Shown here: one piece after another, positions 46,513 through 53,942 of the stretch
Layout of the letters: each line of letters starts with the position of its first letter
Position numbering within the stretch: the stretch's first letter is position 1
Assembly (NCBI GenBank): GCA_902775285.1
Contig: CACYLI010000001.1
Span: 62,001-126,000, forward strand
Source of the DNA: an uncultured Erysipelotrichaceae bacterium
GTDB lineage: Bacteria; Bacillota_I; Bacilli_A; RF39; UBA660
DNA length: 64,000 bases
Reading direction: 5' to 3'
Notes under the pieces: model-generated
What the model was told of the DNA's origin: nothing
The model's input: the letters and a program-made list of their open reading frames with translations, nothing else
Databases searched by the model: none
Position numbers and translations under genes: made by a program

Positions 46513-46530
46513 TTACCTAATTCTTACCTA
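46513..46530. repeat. 18-bp direct repeat, right copy
   Basis: Identical to 45906-45923. The distance between copies is 607 bases and the only gene between them is the HepT-like one. Confidence 0.75.
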
Positions 46531-46581
46531 AAATCTTATTAAAAAAGGGTAAGTTCTTATACAAAATTACTAATTTCTTAT

Positions 46582-46613
46582 AAAAAAACGAGAGTCAATT
46601 ATTCATGACTCTC
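46582..46613 (-). terminator. Terminator of the retron-like operon
   Basis: The minus strand reads GAGAGTCA, an 8-base loop, TGACTCTC and a T run. It is directly preceded by CCCCCTGAA, as is the terminator at 53341-53374. Confidence 0.8.
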
Positions 46614-46765
46614 TTTCAGGGGGAAATCTAAATACCAGTTCGTAATAATTTAATACTTGGTTAAAGTCTTATAAAATAAGGCTTTTTCATTTTCTTAAAT
46701 TTACTAAAGTTTATTAAAATAATTTTATTATTTATAATTAGTATCTAGATTTGGTATCTAGAAAA

Positions 46766-47947
46766 TTAAAATCTTCTTTTCTTTAATTTATCCTTATTAG
46801 CTAAATAAAATTTTTCTATTTCATTGCATTTATATGCATTATAAAATTTAGACTTCCAATAATTACTATTAAACTTTTTAGTATATGGTGATAATCCTTG
46901 TATAAAATAAATTCTGTTTTGTTTTAAATAATCTCTTATAAAATCTCTTTTTCTTTTATTTACTGGTTCAATATAATCAATTGTATTTAATAGTCCATCT
47001 AAAACAACAAAATGCTTCCAAGCATTTAAATAACTAGTACCATCTACAATAGGATTAGATATGAGCCATCTATAATTAGAAATCATTTTTTTATACATTT
47101 TAGAAGAAGCTCTTACTTTATGTCTTTTTATCCAAATGCCAGTTATTGTTGGACATTTGCTATCTTTTAATAAACAAATTTGTGTCTTTTCCTTTTTTCT
47201 TTTATGACCATATTTTTCTAATACTTTATCTACTGAATCTAAAATTGAATTAAAATCAAAATCTTCATTATCAGTAGAAAAAGTTACATCATCAACATAA
47301 GTACTAAATATCAAATCATTTTCTAAGGCAATCTTATTTAATTCTGCAAACATTTTTCTATATGCAAAGAAACTTATTAATGTACTGGTTGGAAATCCCT
47401 GTGGGATTACTCTTATTTTTGAATTACTCTTTTCTGGTACAGTTACTAATTCTGCCATTCTTTGTGCAAGATCATTCTTCATTTTAAATCCGCCACCAGA
47501 CATAAAAAAGCGTTTTACTTCTTTTAATTTACAATTAGGATAAAAACTAGCAATATCTATTAACAAGAAATTGGTATTTCCTCTATGATGTCTTGCATTT
47601 TTTACATAGCCACCATCAGTTTTAGCAAATACATAATCAGGTATACTTAGTTCGGACAAATAATTATTTAACTTTTTTAGTGCCGTCTTTCTAGGCTCTG
47701 GAACATCAGTAAATTTTCTATATTTTTTAGATGTATAATCTTTTGGCTCTCTTTTACATCTTTTTTTAGTTTTCTTATTCTCGTAAAAAATAATTTCTTT
47801 TTTATCGTATTTATAAATAATATTGTTCAAATCATTCTTTGTAAAAACTATATTCTTATCTTTATCTGATAGTAAATCTGCTACATATTTTTTACTGCCT
47901 CTATTGTATAATTTAGAATCAGTATTTTTTATCAATTTAGTTTTCAT
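46766..47947 (-). CDS. Retron-type reverse transcriptase
   Basis: Motifs appear in the retron order: NARHH at 117-121 (NAxxH), DIASFYP at 131-137 (first catalytic Asp), IPQGFPTS at 181-188, YVDDVTFS at 217-224 (two catalytic Asp, closest to the YADDLTFS of retrons) and PTITGIWI at 266-273 (the VTG-type motif that binds the template RNA). Length (393 aa) fits a stand-alone retron enzyme. There is no maturase/X-domain nuclease and no DGR-type motif. AGAGGTGAA precedes the ATG. A small two-helix membrane protein and a structured RNA lie directly upstream, giving the complete retron layout. The enzyme would copy part of that RNA into multicopy ssDNA and act in phage defence. Confidence 0.85.
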   Translation of the reverse strand: MKTKLIKNTDSKLYNRGSKKYVADLLSDKDKNIVFTKNDLNNIIYKYDKKEIIFYENKKTKKRCKREPKDYTSKKYRKFTDVPEPRKTALKKLNNYLSELSIPDYVFAKTDGGYVKNARHHRGNTNFLLIDIASFYPNCKLKEVKRFFMSGGGFKMKNDLAQRMAELVTVPEKSNSKIRVIPQGFPTSTLISFFAYRKMFAELNKIALENDLIFSTYVDDVTFSTDNEDFDFNSILDSVDKVLEKYGHKRKKEKTQICLLKDSKCPTITGIWIKRHKVRASSKMYKKMISNYRWLISNPIVDGTSYLNAWKHFVVLDGLLNTIDYIEPVNKRKRDFIRDYLKQNRIYFIQGLSPYTKKFNSNYWKSKFYNAYKCNEIEKFYLANKDKLKKRRF

Positions 47948-47994
47948 TTTTCACCTCTTTAACGCAAAAACGCCAAACATACATCAACAATTAA

Positions 47995-48192
47995 TTAAGT
48001 GATAATACTCAGCTTCACTAGAAGGGCTTCCCCAAAATTAAAATTTGAGTATAAGCTGACTACTAATCCATAAAATACTACACAAGTAGTCATCTGATTA
48101 GAGTCTAAATTTAAAACCTTCACCATAATTGGAAAAATAAATGCAAGAATTATTGTAATAACAATAACTTTTTGTTTCTTTTTCTTTTTCAT
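47995..48192 (-). CDS. Small two-helix membrane protein, putative retron effector
   Basis: The ATG at 48192 follows AGGAGG at a 7-base spacing; an ATG six bases earlier is too close. A Lys-rich start (MKKKKKQK) precedes two hydrophobic helices (about residues 9-26 and 38-55). The 65-residue protein resembles in size and topology the 2-TM effectors of Ec48-like retrons, which damage the inner membrane when phage attack the host. It is placed between the structured RNA and the reverse transcriptase, as expected for that architecture. I have no sequence evidence of homology to Ec48 beyond topology and context. Confidence 0.65.
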   Translation of the reverse strand: MKKKKKQKVIVITIILAFIFPIMVKVLNLDSNQMTTCVVFYGLVVSLYSNFNFGEALLVKLSIIT

Positions 48193-48214
48193 AGGCATTC
48201 CTCCTTTATATATT

Positions 48215-48460
48215 TATTAATAAACAAAGGGGAAAAGCAGCAACCTGAAATCTTAATTAATCTCCATATGTTTGGCAATTTACGTCATGTATGGTAAGTA
48301 CTCGTAGGTGAGCTGCAGCTTGTCTGCAAGCGAACCACGAGGACTCCATATCATTACCTAGCTATTGCGACTAGCAATGCTAATACTCCCATTATAAGGA
48401 TTCCTCGGACTTTCACCGAATTGAATGTACTAAATAAAACTATTATCTGTTCCTAAGTAC
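48215..48460 (-). ncRNA. Candidate retron msr-msd RNA
   Basis: About 200 bases visibly richer in G and C than the surroundings, without an open frame, just upstream of the putative effector. A TATAAT at 48472-48467 places the start near 48460. On the minus strand CGAGGAATCC (48407-48398) pairs with GGAGTCCTCG (48347-48338) with one mismatch. This encloses ATTGC-loop-GCAAT (48378-48364) extended by TAGC/GCTA. Further hairpins are GCTTG/CAAGC at 48331-48318 and CCATA/TATGG at 48294-48264. CTCGT/ACGAG (about 48341-48301) is an alternative pairing. The exact ends, the priming G and the a1/a2 arms could not be fixed. Confidence 0.6.
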
Positions 48461-48515
48461 AAAATTATTATATCAAAAATAGCCATTTATTTCCATTAAT
48501 TTAGCTAAATTCATC

Positions 48516-48584
48516 AAAAAAATGACACAGTGACACACTGTTTGTGAGTACCCCACACACATTTATAGTGTCATAGTGTCATTT
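48516..48584 (-). terminator. Long-stem terminator between the RdgB gene and the retron
   Basis: Arms of 17 bases (48520-48536 and 48568-48584) are complementary except for two central positions, and on the minus strand are followed by a T run. The loop holds further short dyads (ACAGTG/CACTGT). It insulates the retron from the upstream operon. Confidence 0.65.
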
Positions 48585-48607
48585 AATCTAAAAAATATAA
48601 ATATTAA

Positions 48608-49231
48608 TTAAAATCGTTTTAAAGATTTTCTTAATGCATTATATCTATAAGTATTATCTAATTCTTCTCCTTTAAGTTCATTAAAAGCAACATTAGTTCC
48701 ATTTAAAACAAATACAGAGTAAAAATATGGCTTTTTTAGTTCACCTATAATATCTTTAGCGATTGTTCCTTCGCTTTCACCTAATTCTTGGTGATATTCT
48801 CCATTAGGCATCATACTAGTCACGCAACATCTATATTTTGCCTTTCTATTTTCTTCACCATTTAAATTTCTAAGTAATTTAACAACACATTGATGTTTTG
48901 GCAAAGTCGGATCTAATGATAATTCATCATCGGCATACCTTGCTGTATATATACCAGGTTCGCCATTTAGTGCATCTACGAATAATCCTGCATCATCAGT
49001 CATTATAGGATACTGAATATTATGAATATTATGATTATTACAAAAATCGAAAATAGCTTGTGCCTTAATTAAAGAATTTTCTTCAATAGTAGAACCATTT
49101 TCTTCAATTTCTCCTCTATCCCATCCAATATCTTCCATGCTTACTACTTCTATATCTAAATTCATTTCATTAATTATGTTTTGTAAATCTTCTACCTTTC
49201 TTTTATTAGTAGTTCCAAAAATTAACTTCAT
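48608..49231 (-). CDS. rdgB: RdgB/HAM1-type non-canonical purine NTP pyrophosphatase
   Basis: The family motifs are clear: FGTTNKRKVEDL at the N-terminus (phosphate-binding loop), then TDDAGLFVDALNGEPGIYTARYA (about 77-99). Such enzymes hydrolyse ITP, XTP and dITP to monophosphates. At 207 residues it is the usual size. The C-terminus SFAHR box is altered to DNTYRYNALRKSLKRF. It is in line with a run of accessory genes and not in a housekeeping context, so it may be a specialised copy working on nucleotide signals or modified phage nucleotides. It is the last gene before the long-stem terminator. Confidence 0.78.
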   Translation of the reverse strand: MKLIFGTTNKRKVEDLQNIINEMNLDIEVVSMEDIGWDRGEIEENGSTIEENSLIKAQAIFDFCNNHNIHNIQYPIMTDDAGLFVDALNGEPGIYTARYADDELSLDPTLPKHQCVVKLLRNLNGEENRKAKYRCCVTSMMPNGEYHQELGESEGTIAKDIIGELKKPYFYSVFVLNGTNVAFNELKGEELDNTYRYNALRKSLKRF

Positions 49232-49289
49232 AGTATTCCTCCTACATATGATTATACCACCAAAAATTATGATTTGAATCCTAACTTGA

Positions 49290-49664
49290 TTAATATTTTG
49301 GTTTCTTTCTTGTTAACTCAAGTTTCTTTTCATTTTCAGAATGTTCAGAAAATCCTGGAATTCGAAGAAACCTTTCTGGATCTAATTTTCCAATAATTAT
49401 TCTATTAGTTTTTCTCCATTTTTCTTCTAATTTTTCGGCAGTTATTTCACAATCAATTTCTGATTCTTTTTCATAAATATTAGTATTTAAACCAACATTT
49501 ATTACCAATTCAAGATGTTCAACTGTAATTCTATATTGACATATCCTTGCTAGAACATCTGGATTATCTTTTAATTCAATAATAGTTCCAATTCCATATG
49601 GAACTTCAATATTTTCTTTTTTATTAGGGTTAAAATCAGTATATGTATCTCTACTATTAATCAC
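49290..49664 (-). CDS. Hypothetical protein (124 aa)
   Basis: The product is a charged soluble protein with a strand-rich N-terminal half (GIGTIIELKDNPDVLARI) and a basic C-terminus (SENEKKLELTRKKPKY). No family is recognised. It lies within the minus-strand accessory operon between the RdgB gene and four further genes of unknown function. Confidence 0.5.
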   Translation of the reverse strand: MINSRDTYTDFNPNKKENIEVPYGIGTIIELKDNPDVLARICQYRITVEHLELVINVGLNTNIYEKESEIDCEITAEKLEEKWRKTNRIIIGKLDPERFLRIPGFSEHSENEKKLELTRKKPKY

Positions 49665-49713
49665 AATAAAACCTCCATAAATATTTATTTATAATAAATT
49701 TAATTCATTATTT

Positions 49714-50373
49714 TTAATGTTCTGTTAAAACCAATTTTTTTGTTTTTGTATCTTTTGCCTCTGTTATTTTTTCATATATTTCATCTAATGATTGAGGTTT
49801 TAGTATTTCTCTTATATCCATATTATCATATGCTCTAAATTGATTATCTAACGAATAACTTGGAGTGACTAGTTTTTCATTATAGAATAAACCAAATGCT
49901 TCTCTATCTTCCCAATGAGTATCACAATAATATGGATCACCACAATATATACTTTGATTATATACTTTACCTACGCAATTATTAATTTTTAAAATTTCAT
50001 AATCAATCGAATAATGATTTTCTATAACTGAATACATATTTTCAGAAGAATATAATCTTAGTAATGTATCACTATCAATTAAGAATAATCGATCTTTATC
50101 ATTTTTGTAAGAATAGCCATTATTTACACATGTTAAGCATTCATCATTTCTAAATGATAAAAACAAGTCATCAATTTTTTTCCCGTAGCATATTGAATTT
50201 GAATAATATTGTTTAGTATTTGTTTCTTCTTTTTCATATTCTCTTTTAGCCTTCAATAGTAGAATGCAATATGCATTATAGCTTGATAATAATTGATATA
50301 ATTCCTTGGTATTTTTTGCATTTTCCTGTCCAAGTTCAATTTCATGTTCTAAATTCAATAATTTTTCCCCCAT
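49714..50373 (-). CDS. Hypothetical protein with KKLVLT tail (219 aa)
   Basis: AAAGGTGAAG precedes the ATG. The N-terminal half is helical (MGEKLLNLEHEIELGQE). The middle contains several Cys (ECLTCVNNG, INNCVG, SIYCGDPYYCDTHW) that might bind metal. The C-terminus ends AKDTKTKKLVLTEH, matching the tail of the next gene upstream. No family is recognised. It belongs to the same operon as the HTH/NTPase/CYTH protein. Confidence 0.55.
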   Translation of the reverse strand: MGEKLLNLEHEIELGQENAKNTKELYQLLSSYNAYCILLLKAKREYEKEETNTKQYYSNSICYGKKIDDLFLSFRNDECLTCVNNGYSYKNDKDRLFLIDSDTLLRLYSSENMYSVIENHYSIDYEILKINNCVGKVYNQSIYCGDPYYCDTHWEDREAFGLFYNEKLVTPSYSLDNQFRAYDNMDIREILKPQSLDEIYEKITEAKDTKTKKLVLTEH

Positions 50374-50394
50374 ACTTCACCTTTCTTTAATAAT

Positions 50395-50946
50395 TTATAT
50401 TCTTGGATATTTTGTTAAAACTAATTTTTTTGCTTTTGCCTGTCCATCTTTTAGTGCGGTTTCGAAGAAGTCAAATTTTACTTCATCATAACCATTTCTA
50501 TTATTACCTGTATTGTATGGATTTAATACTATATTATTTTGCTCAAAGTTTGAAATTAATGGTCTTATATCCATACAATTTACCACTTTTTTTGCACAAA
50601 TACATTCACCAGATTCTATATCAGTATATATTTTACTTTCTGCATACTCTGAATTAATATCAACATCTTGTGAATAATAATTAGTTTCTTCATAACATAC
50701 TTTCCAATCTGTATACCAAGCGCTTGTGCATACATAAATTCCATTTGTTTTACTAATAGTAAATGAAGATAATACTTTACTAATAATTTCTGAAATATTA
50801 TTAATATCTAGGTCAACTGGATTTGTCTTTGTTATTTCTAAATATTCCATTACAAGTTCGTTTCCTAATAATTCTTTTATCCTTTTTCTCCTTTTTATTT
50901 CATCATCTACAAGTTCTCTTAATTGAATTAATTCATTTCTTTTCAT
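50395..50946 (-). CDS. Hypothetical protein with KKLVLT tail (183 aa)
   Basis: The N-terminal helix is MKRNELIQLRELVDDEIKRR, a beta-rich middle follows with Cys residues (IYVCTSAWYTDW, GECICAKKVVNC), and the end is GQAKAKKLVLTKYPRI. The middle and tail arrangement parallels the protein encoded at 49714-50373, so the two may be distant paralogs. The gene overlaps its upstream neighbour by 14 bases. The function is unknown. Confidence 0.55.
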   Translation of the reverse strand: MKRNELIQLRELVDDEIKRRKRIKELLGNELVMEYLEITKTNPVDLDINNISEIISKVLSSFTISKTNGIYVCTSAWYTDWKVCYEETNYYSQDVDINSEYAESKIYTDIESGECICAKKVVNCMDIRPLISNFEQNNIVLNPYNTGNNRNGYDEVKFDFFETALKDGQAKAKKLVLTKYPRI

Positions 50947-51499
50947 TTCTCAACACTCTTACTTTTCTATTATTATATCTATCAATTAATTCTTGAGCTT
51001 GTTCGATATTATTTAATTTTGCTCTTTCTTCAGGAGTTTCAATTTCATACAATGTTTTCATAATATCAAATATTTCAGTATCATCAGCATCTGGTCTAAT
51101 TAACTTAGCGATACTATATAAAAGCATTGGACGATTAACATTCCATACCTCATTAGAAATCAAATTAAACACACTATCATCAAAACTTTTTCCACCTCTT
51201 CGCCATGCATGACCATATTGTTTTCTAAAAATTTTATCATTAACTTCAATAAATCCATTGTAATATGGATTACGCCATCTTAACATCATGTCATATTTTT
51301 TATCTATTGAATCCATTTCAATAAATCTATTTGTTAAACCACATTTTAAGCAAGTAACAACACAAGGATCATATCCACAGTCTGATGAGTGAAAACCATA
51401 ATAATTTTGTCCCTCTTTTATTTTAAGAAATAAGTGCTGACATTCTTCCATTTGAGATTCTTTCTTTTTTAAATACTCTATAACTTTTTCTTTATCCAT
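50933..51499 (-). CDS. Hypothetical protein with putative zinc-binding Cys cluster
   Basis: Residues about 19-60 contain ECQHLFLKI followed by SSDCGYDPCVVTCLKCGLTN. These supply enough Cys and His for one zinc ribbon-like site; CLKCG is the typical knuckle. The rest is helical. It starts one base after the end of the preceding gene and overlaps the next. No family is recognised. Presumably it is a nucleic-acid- or protein-binding member of the island. Confidence 0.5.
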   Translation of the reverse strand: MDKEKVIEYLKKKESQMEECQHLFLKIKEGQNYYGFHSSDCGYDPCVVTCLKCGLTNRFIEMDSIDKKYDMMLRWRNPYYNGFIEVNDKIFRKQYGHAWRRGGKSFDDSVFNLISNEVWNVNRPMLLYSIAKLIRPDADDTEIFDIMKTLYEIETPEERAKLNNIEQAQELIDRYNNRKVRVLRNEKK

Positions 51500-51500
51500 A

Positions 51501-51917
51501 TTAAATTACTCCAATCTTTTTGGTCTTTACAAGTTTTGGTGCTTCCTGTTTTAAACTTTTAATTTTAACATTTTCTATCATTTGTTGAATTTTTTGATTT
51601 TCTTCATTAATTTCTAATATTTTTTCTTGATTGTTAGCAATTTTTCTTTCTAGATAATGAATATAATCTTCTTGTGTCATAAAGAAACTGTTACCCAAAG
51701 TTGGATGTTTATAATTACCAAAATATAGGGTACCATCTTCACCTAAAACTGTATAATTCATTACACACCAAGGAGATCCATGATACGATAAGTCATCAGA
51801 CATTTTACTTTTTACAACATTTCCTCTTATATAATGTTCATCATCTTGATTTATTCCCCATTCTTGTATATATTTGAAAATTAATACTTCATCGCCAATA
51901 TTCAACACTTTATCCAT
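51501..51917 (-). CDS. Hypothetical protein (138 aa)
   Basis: A small beta domain (NIGDEVLIFKYIQEWGI...GTLYFGNYKHPTLGNSFF) is followed by a coiled coil (about 85-120) and a basic tail (PKLVKTKKIGVI). No family is recognised. It is directly adjacent to the HTH/NTPase/CYTH gene, whose stop it touches, so it is co-expressed with it. Confidence 0.5.
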   Translation of the reverse strand: MDKVLNIGDEVLIFKYIQEWGINQDDEHYIRGNVVKSKMSDDLSYHGSPWCVMNYTVLGEDGTLYFGNYKHPTLGNSFFMTQEDYIHYLERKIANNQEKILEINEENQKIQQMIENVKIKSLKQEAPKLVKTKKIGVI

Positions 51918-53255
51918 TTACTTTAATCTCCTTTTAACTAGTTGTTTTGGCATTTCTTTTGCCATTTGATAATTCTTATAACTTTCATCATCAGTTACAT
52001 CTTTAATAATTTTAATAAATTCAGGGGTTTTTATTTCTTGATCTTCGCTACTTAATTCAATTTCCATTATTGCTTGATTATCCCATTCAGGATATATATC
52101 AATTTCAAAGTATTGATTATTTTCTGATAAACAATATCTTGTTTTATGAATCGTATGTAATTTATTGTCTGATTCCATTAGTAATGCTAAATATTCATCT
52201 TGTGTAAGTTTTCTTTCTATTTCAATTCTCTTTAATCCTGATATTTTTCTTTTTTCTGTTAAATAATATAGATAATCGCCATCAATTCCTCTGGCACGAA
52301 TTCTTCTTTCTACATCATCATTACTTTTTAAATATGTTTGTGTAATATCGACTTTAGTACAATTTGGCATATTTTCTAATTCTTTGATATTCGGATAATA
52401 TATCAAGAATTTTCTCTCAATTTCATATGGCTCTGGTTCACCCAAAAATGAAGCAATTTCTTTTAATAACCTTTCAAGTTTCTCTTCAAACTCTGTACTG
52501 TTATCTATGATTCTAAAATGTGGATGACCAGTCCATGCAGAAATAATTTTATCATCAAGTTTTTGAGCTTCTTCTATACTTTCGGTTCTTGCTACATTAT
52601 TAGCAAGAGTATAAACTTCTTCTTTTCCTTTCGCTGCACTTACAAGATGAAATACAGCATCATAGGAATCTCTTTCCTTCGTTTCATTTGTTCCCAATTC
52701 TTTTAGTATTCTCTTAAATTCAACATCTTTCATATATGCCTTATTATCTAGAATTCCACGATCACATACTATTAGTATTTTATCATTTTTCATTGTTTTA
52801 GCTGCATCATCAAATATTTGCTCTTTTATTTTTTGCAATCTAATTTGAAACGTTTGATAGTCATAATTTGTTCCACAAGTCCAAGGGGCTACACCATTTG
52901 TAATTAGTTCAGTAGCTGTTTCAGAAACAAATAATACTGTATAACCTCTTTTTGAAAAATAATTATTAATCCAAGTTAATGCTGTAGTTTTTCCAGCACA
53001 TGGACCTCCCGTTAAAACAATTTTGCTAATTTTAATTTCTTTCTTATCTTCTTGAATTTCTAGCAAATCGTTTAACGGAACATTATATAGAGTAGATAAC
53101 AATTTTAGTTTATCTAAATCTGGTTTTGATTTTCCCATTTCCCATTTGCTAACCGCTTTATCACTTACATCAAGTTGATAAGCGACAAATCTTTGTGTTA
53201 AATTATTTTCTTTTCTAAGTTGGTATAAATAATTTCCAAAATCAATATTTTTCAT
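51918..53255 (-). CDS. XRE-HTH / P-loop kinase-like / CYTH three-domain protein
   Basis: The protein has three domains: an XRE helix-turn-helix at about 8-62 (NNLTQRFVAYQLDVSDKAVSKWE), a NadR/thymidylate-kinase-like P-loop module at about 75-270 (Walker A GGPCAGKTT at 83-91, CDRGILD at 164-170), and a CYTH domain from about 276 (EIERKFL at 278-284). CYTH enzymes are triphosphate-tunnel hydrolases or nucleotide cyclases. The P-loop domain resembles those that phosphorylate nucleosides or their derivatives. The fusion thus joins DNA binding with nucleotide chemistry, and the operon ends with an RdgB-type NTP pyrophosphatase. It may be an autoregulator and sensor. It is first in its operon. Confidence 0.75.
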   Translation of the reverse strand: MKNIDFGNYLYQLRKENNLTQRFVAYQLDVSDKAVSKWEMGKSKPDLDKLKLLSTLYNVPLNDLLEIQEDKKEIKISKIVLTGGPCAGKTTALTWINNYFSKRGYTVLFVSETATELITNGVAPWTCGTNYDYQTFQIRLQKIKEQIFDDAAKTMKNDKILIVCDRGILDNKAYMKDVEFKRILKELGTNETKERDSYDAVFHLVSAAKGKEEVYTLANNVARTESIEEAQKLDDKIISAWTGHPHFRIIDNSTEFEEKLERLLKEIASFLGEPEPYEIERKFLIYYPNIKELENMPNCTKVDITQTYLKSNDDVERRIRARGIDGDYLYYLTEKRKISGLKRIEIERKLTQDEYLALLMESDNKLHTIHKTRYCLSENNQYFEIDIYPEWDNQAIMEIELSSEDQEIKTPEFIKIIKDVTDDESYKNYQMAKEMPKQLVKRRLK

Positions 53256-53530
53256 CTAAACCCTCCTCACAATTACATTATACAATAGAATTATCCATTT
53301 TTATCAGTTATCACTCTACTTTTGGTAGAACTTTAAAGCCAAAAAAATGAACGGAACATTTATTCGTTCCGTTCTTCAGGGGGTTTTGGTTGTATCCTTC
53401 AAATATGGTTAAAATGGGCTTTTTTTGATGATTTTTATTTAAAAAATTGTTGATGTTTCCGTAATTATCCCATTCTTTTTAAGGCCATTGTACCTAAATT
53501 GTACCTAATTATCATTGAACTTTTATATTT
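53256..53530. other. Gene-free region with cassette-end signatures
   Basis: It holds a terminator, CTTCAGGGGG just beyond it, and TACCTAAATTGTACCTA at 53491-53507, i.e. two TAGGTAC units on the minus strand right after the stop of the next gene. The order and spacing match the junction at about 45.8-45.9 kb. The promoter of the XRE-fusion gene must lie in the left part. Confidence 0.5.
53341..53374 (-). terminator. Rho-independent terminator with CCCCCTGAA leader
   Basis: The stem GAACGGAAC/GTTCCGTTC is followed by a T run on the minus strand. It ends the transcript of the small membrane protein gene at 53531. Confidence 0.8.
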
Positions 53531-53881
53531 TTAAAACATTGTTTTCTCAGCAAATAATTTGTTTTCAATATAATATAGTAAAACAGTTAAAACAAGAATA
53601 ACTATTGCAATCCACAATACATCTTGAATTACTTTACTAATTACAATTGTTAGAAAAGTAAGTATAGTATAATTAATCAAAAATCCCAGACTGCCAATCC
53701 ACCATTCACCTTTTCTACTTATATACCAAGAGCCTGTAATCCTATATGCTAATCTCACAAAAATACCTCCAAATAATAGATTAACTATATATGCATAATT
53801 GGCATCAACAATATTTATAAACGGATTAGGCAACAAAAATTGTCTAACTAGAAAACTTATAATTCTTATTATTTGATACAT
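53531..53881 (-). CDS. Hypothetical membrane protein (116 aa)
   Basis: GGAGG lies before the ATG at 53881. The protein has an amphipathic start and three to four hydrophobic helices (about 5-20, 27-47, 62-82 and 87-106). A segment GSWYISRKGEWWIGS sits between helices 2 and 3. No family is recognised. It stands between cassette-end signatures and the restriction locus and may be a membrane component of a small defence or addiction cassette. Confidence 0.5.
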   Translation of the reverse strand: MYQIIRIISFLVRQFLLPNPFINIVDANYAYIVNLLFGGIFVRLAYRITGSWYISRKGEWWIGSLGFLINYTILTFLTIVISKVIQDVLWIAIVILVLTVLLYYIENKLFAEKTMF

Positions 53882-53913
53882 ATTATCCTCCATATTAGTT
53901 ATTTATTATATCA

Positions 53914-53942
53914 TAAAAAAAGATTGTTTTTTACAATCTTTT
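53914..53942 (-). terminator. Terminator of hsdR
   Basis: AAAGATTGT and ACAATCTTT pair around a short loop and are followed by a T run on the minus strand. The first arm reaches the hsdR stop codon. Confidence 0.8.

Larger units (their letters stand above)
46348..46765. other. Gene-free region between the HepT-like and retron cassettes
   Basis: No coding sequence is seen. It holds the right copy of the 18-bp repeat, a terminator for the reverse transcriptase gene, the CTTTCAGGGGG signature at about 46614 and, next to the reverse transcriptase stop, the tandem repeat GTATCTAGATTTGGTATCTAGA at 46741-46762. Confidence 0.5.

Noticed and set aside
46766-48460. Group II intron or diversity-generating retroelement
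   Set aside because: There is no maturase or endonuclease domain and no domain V-like 3' end. The motif is QGFPTS, not a DGR-type SQ motif, and no variable/template repeat pair was seen.
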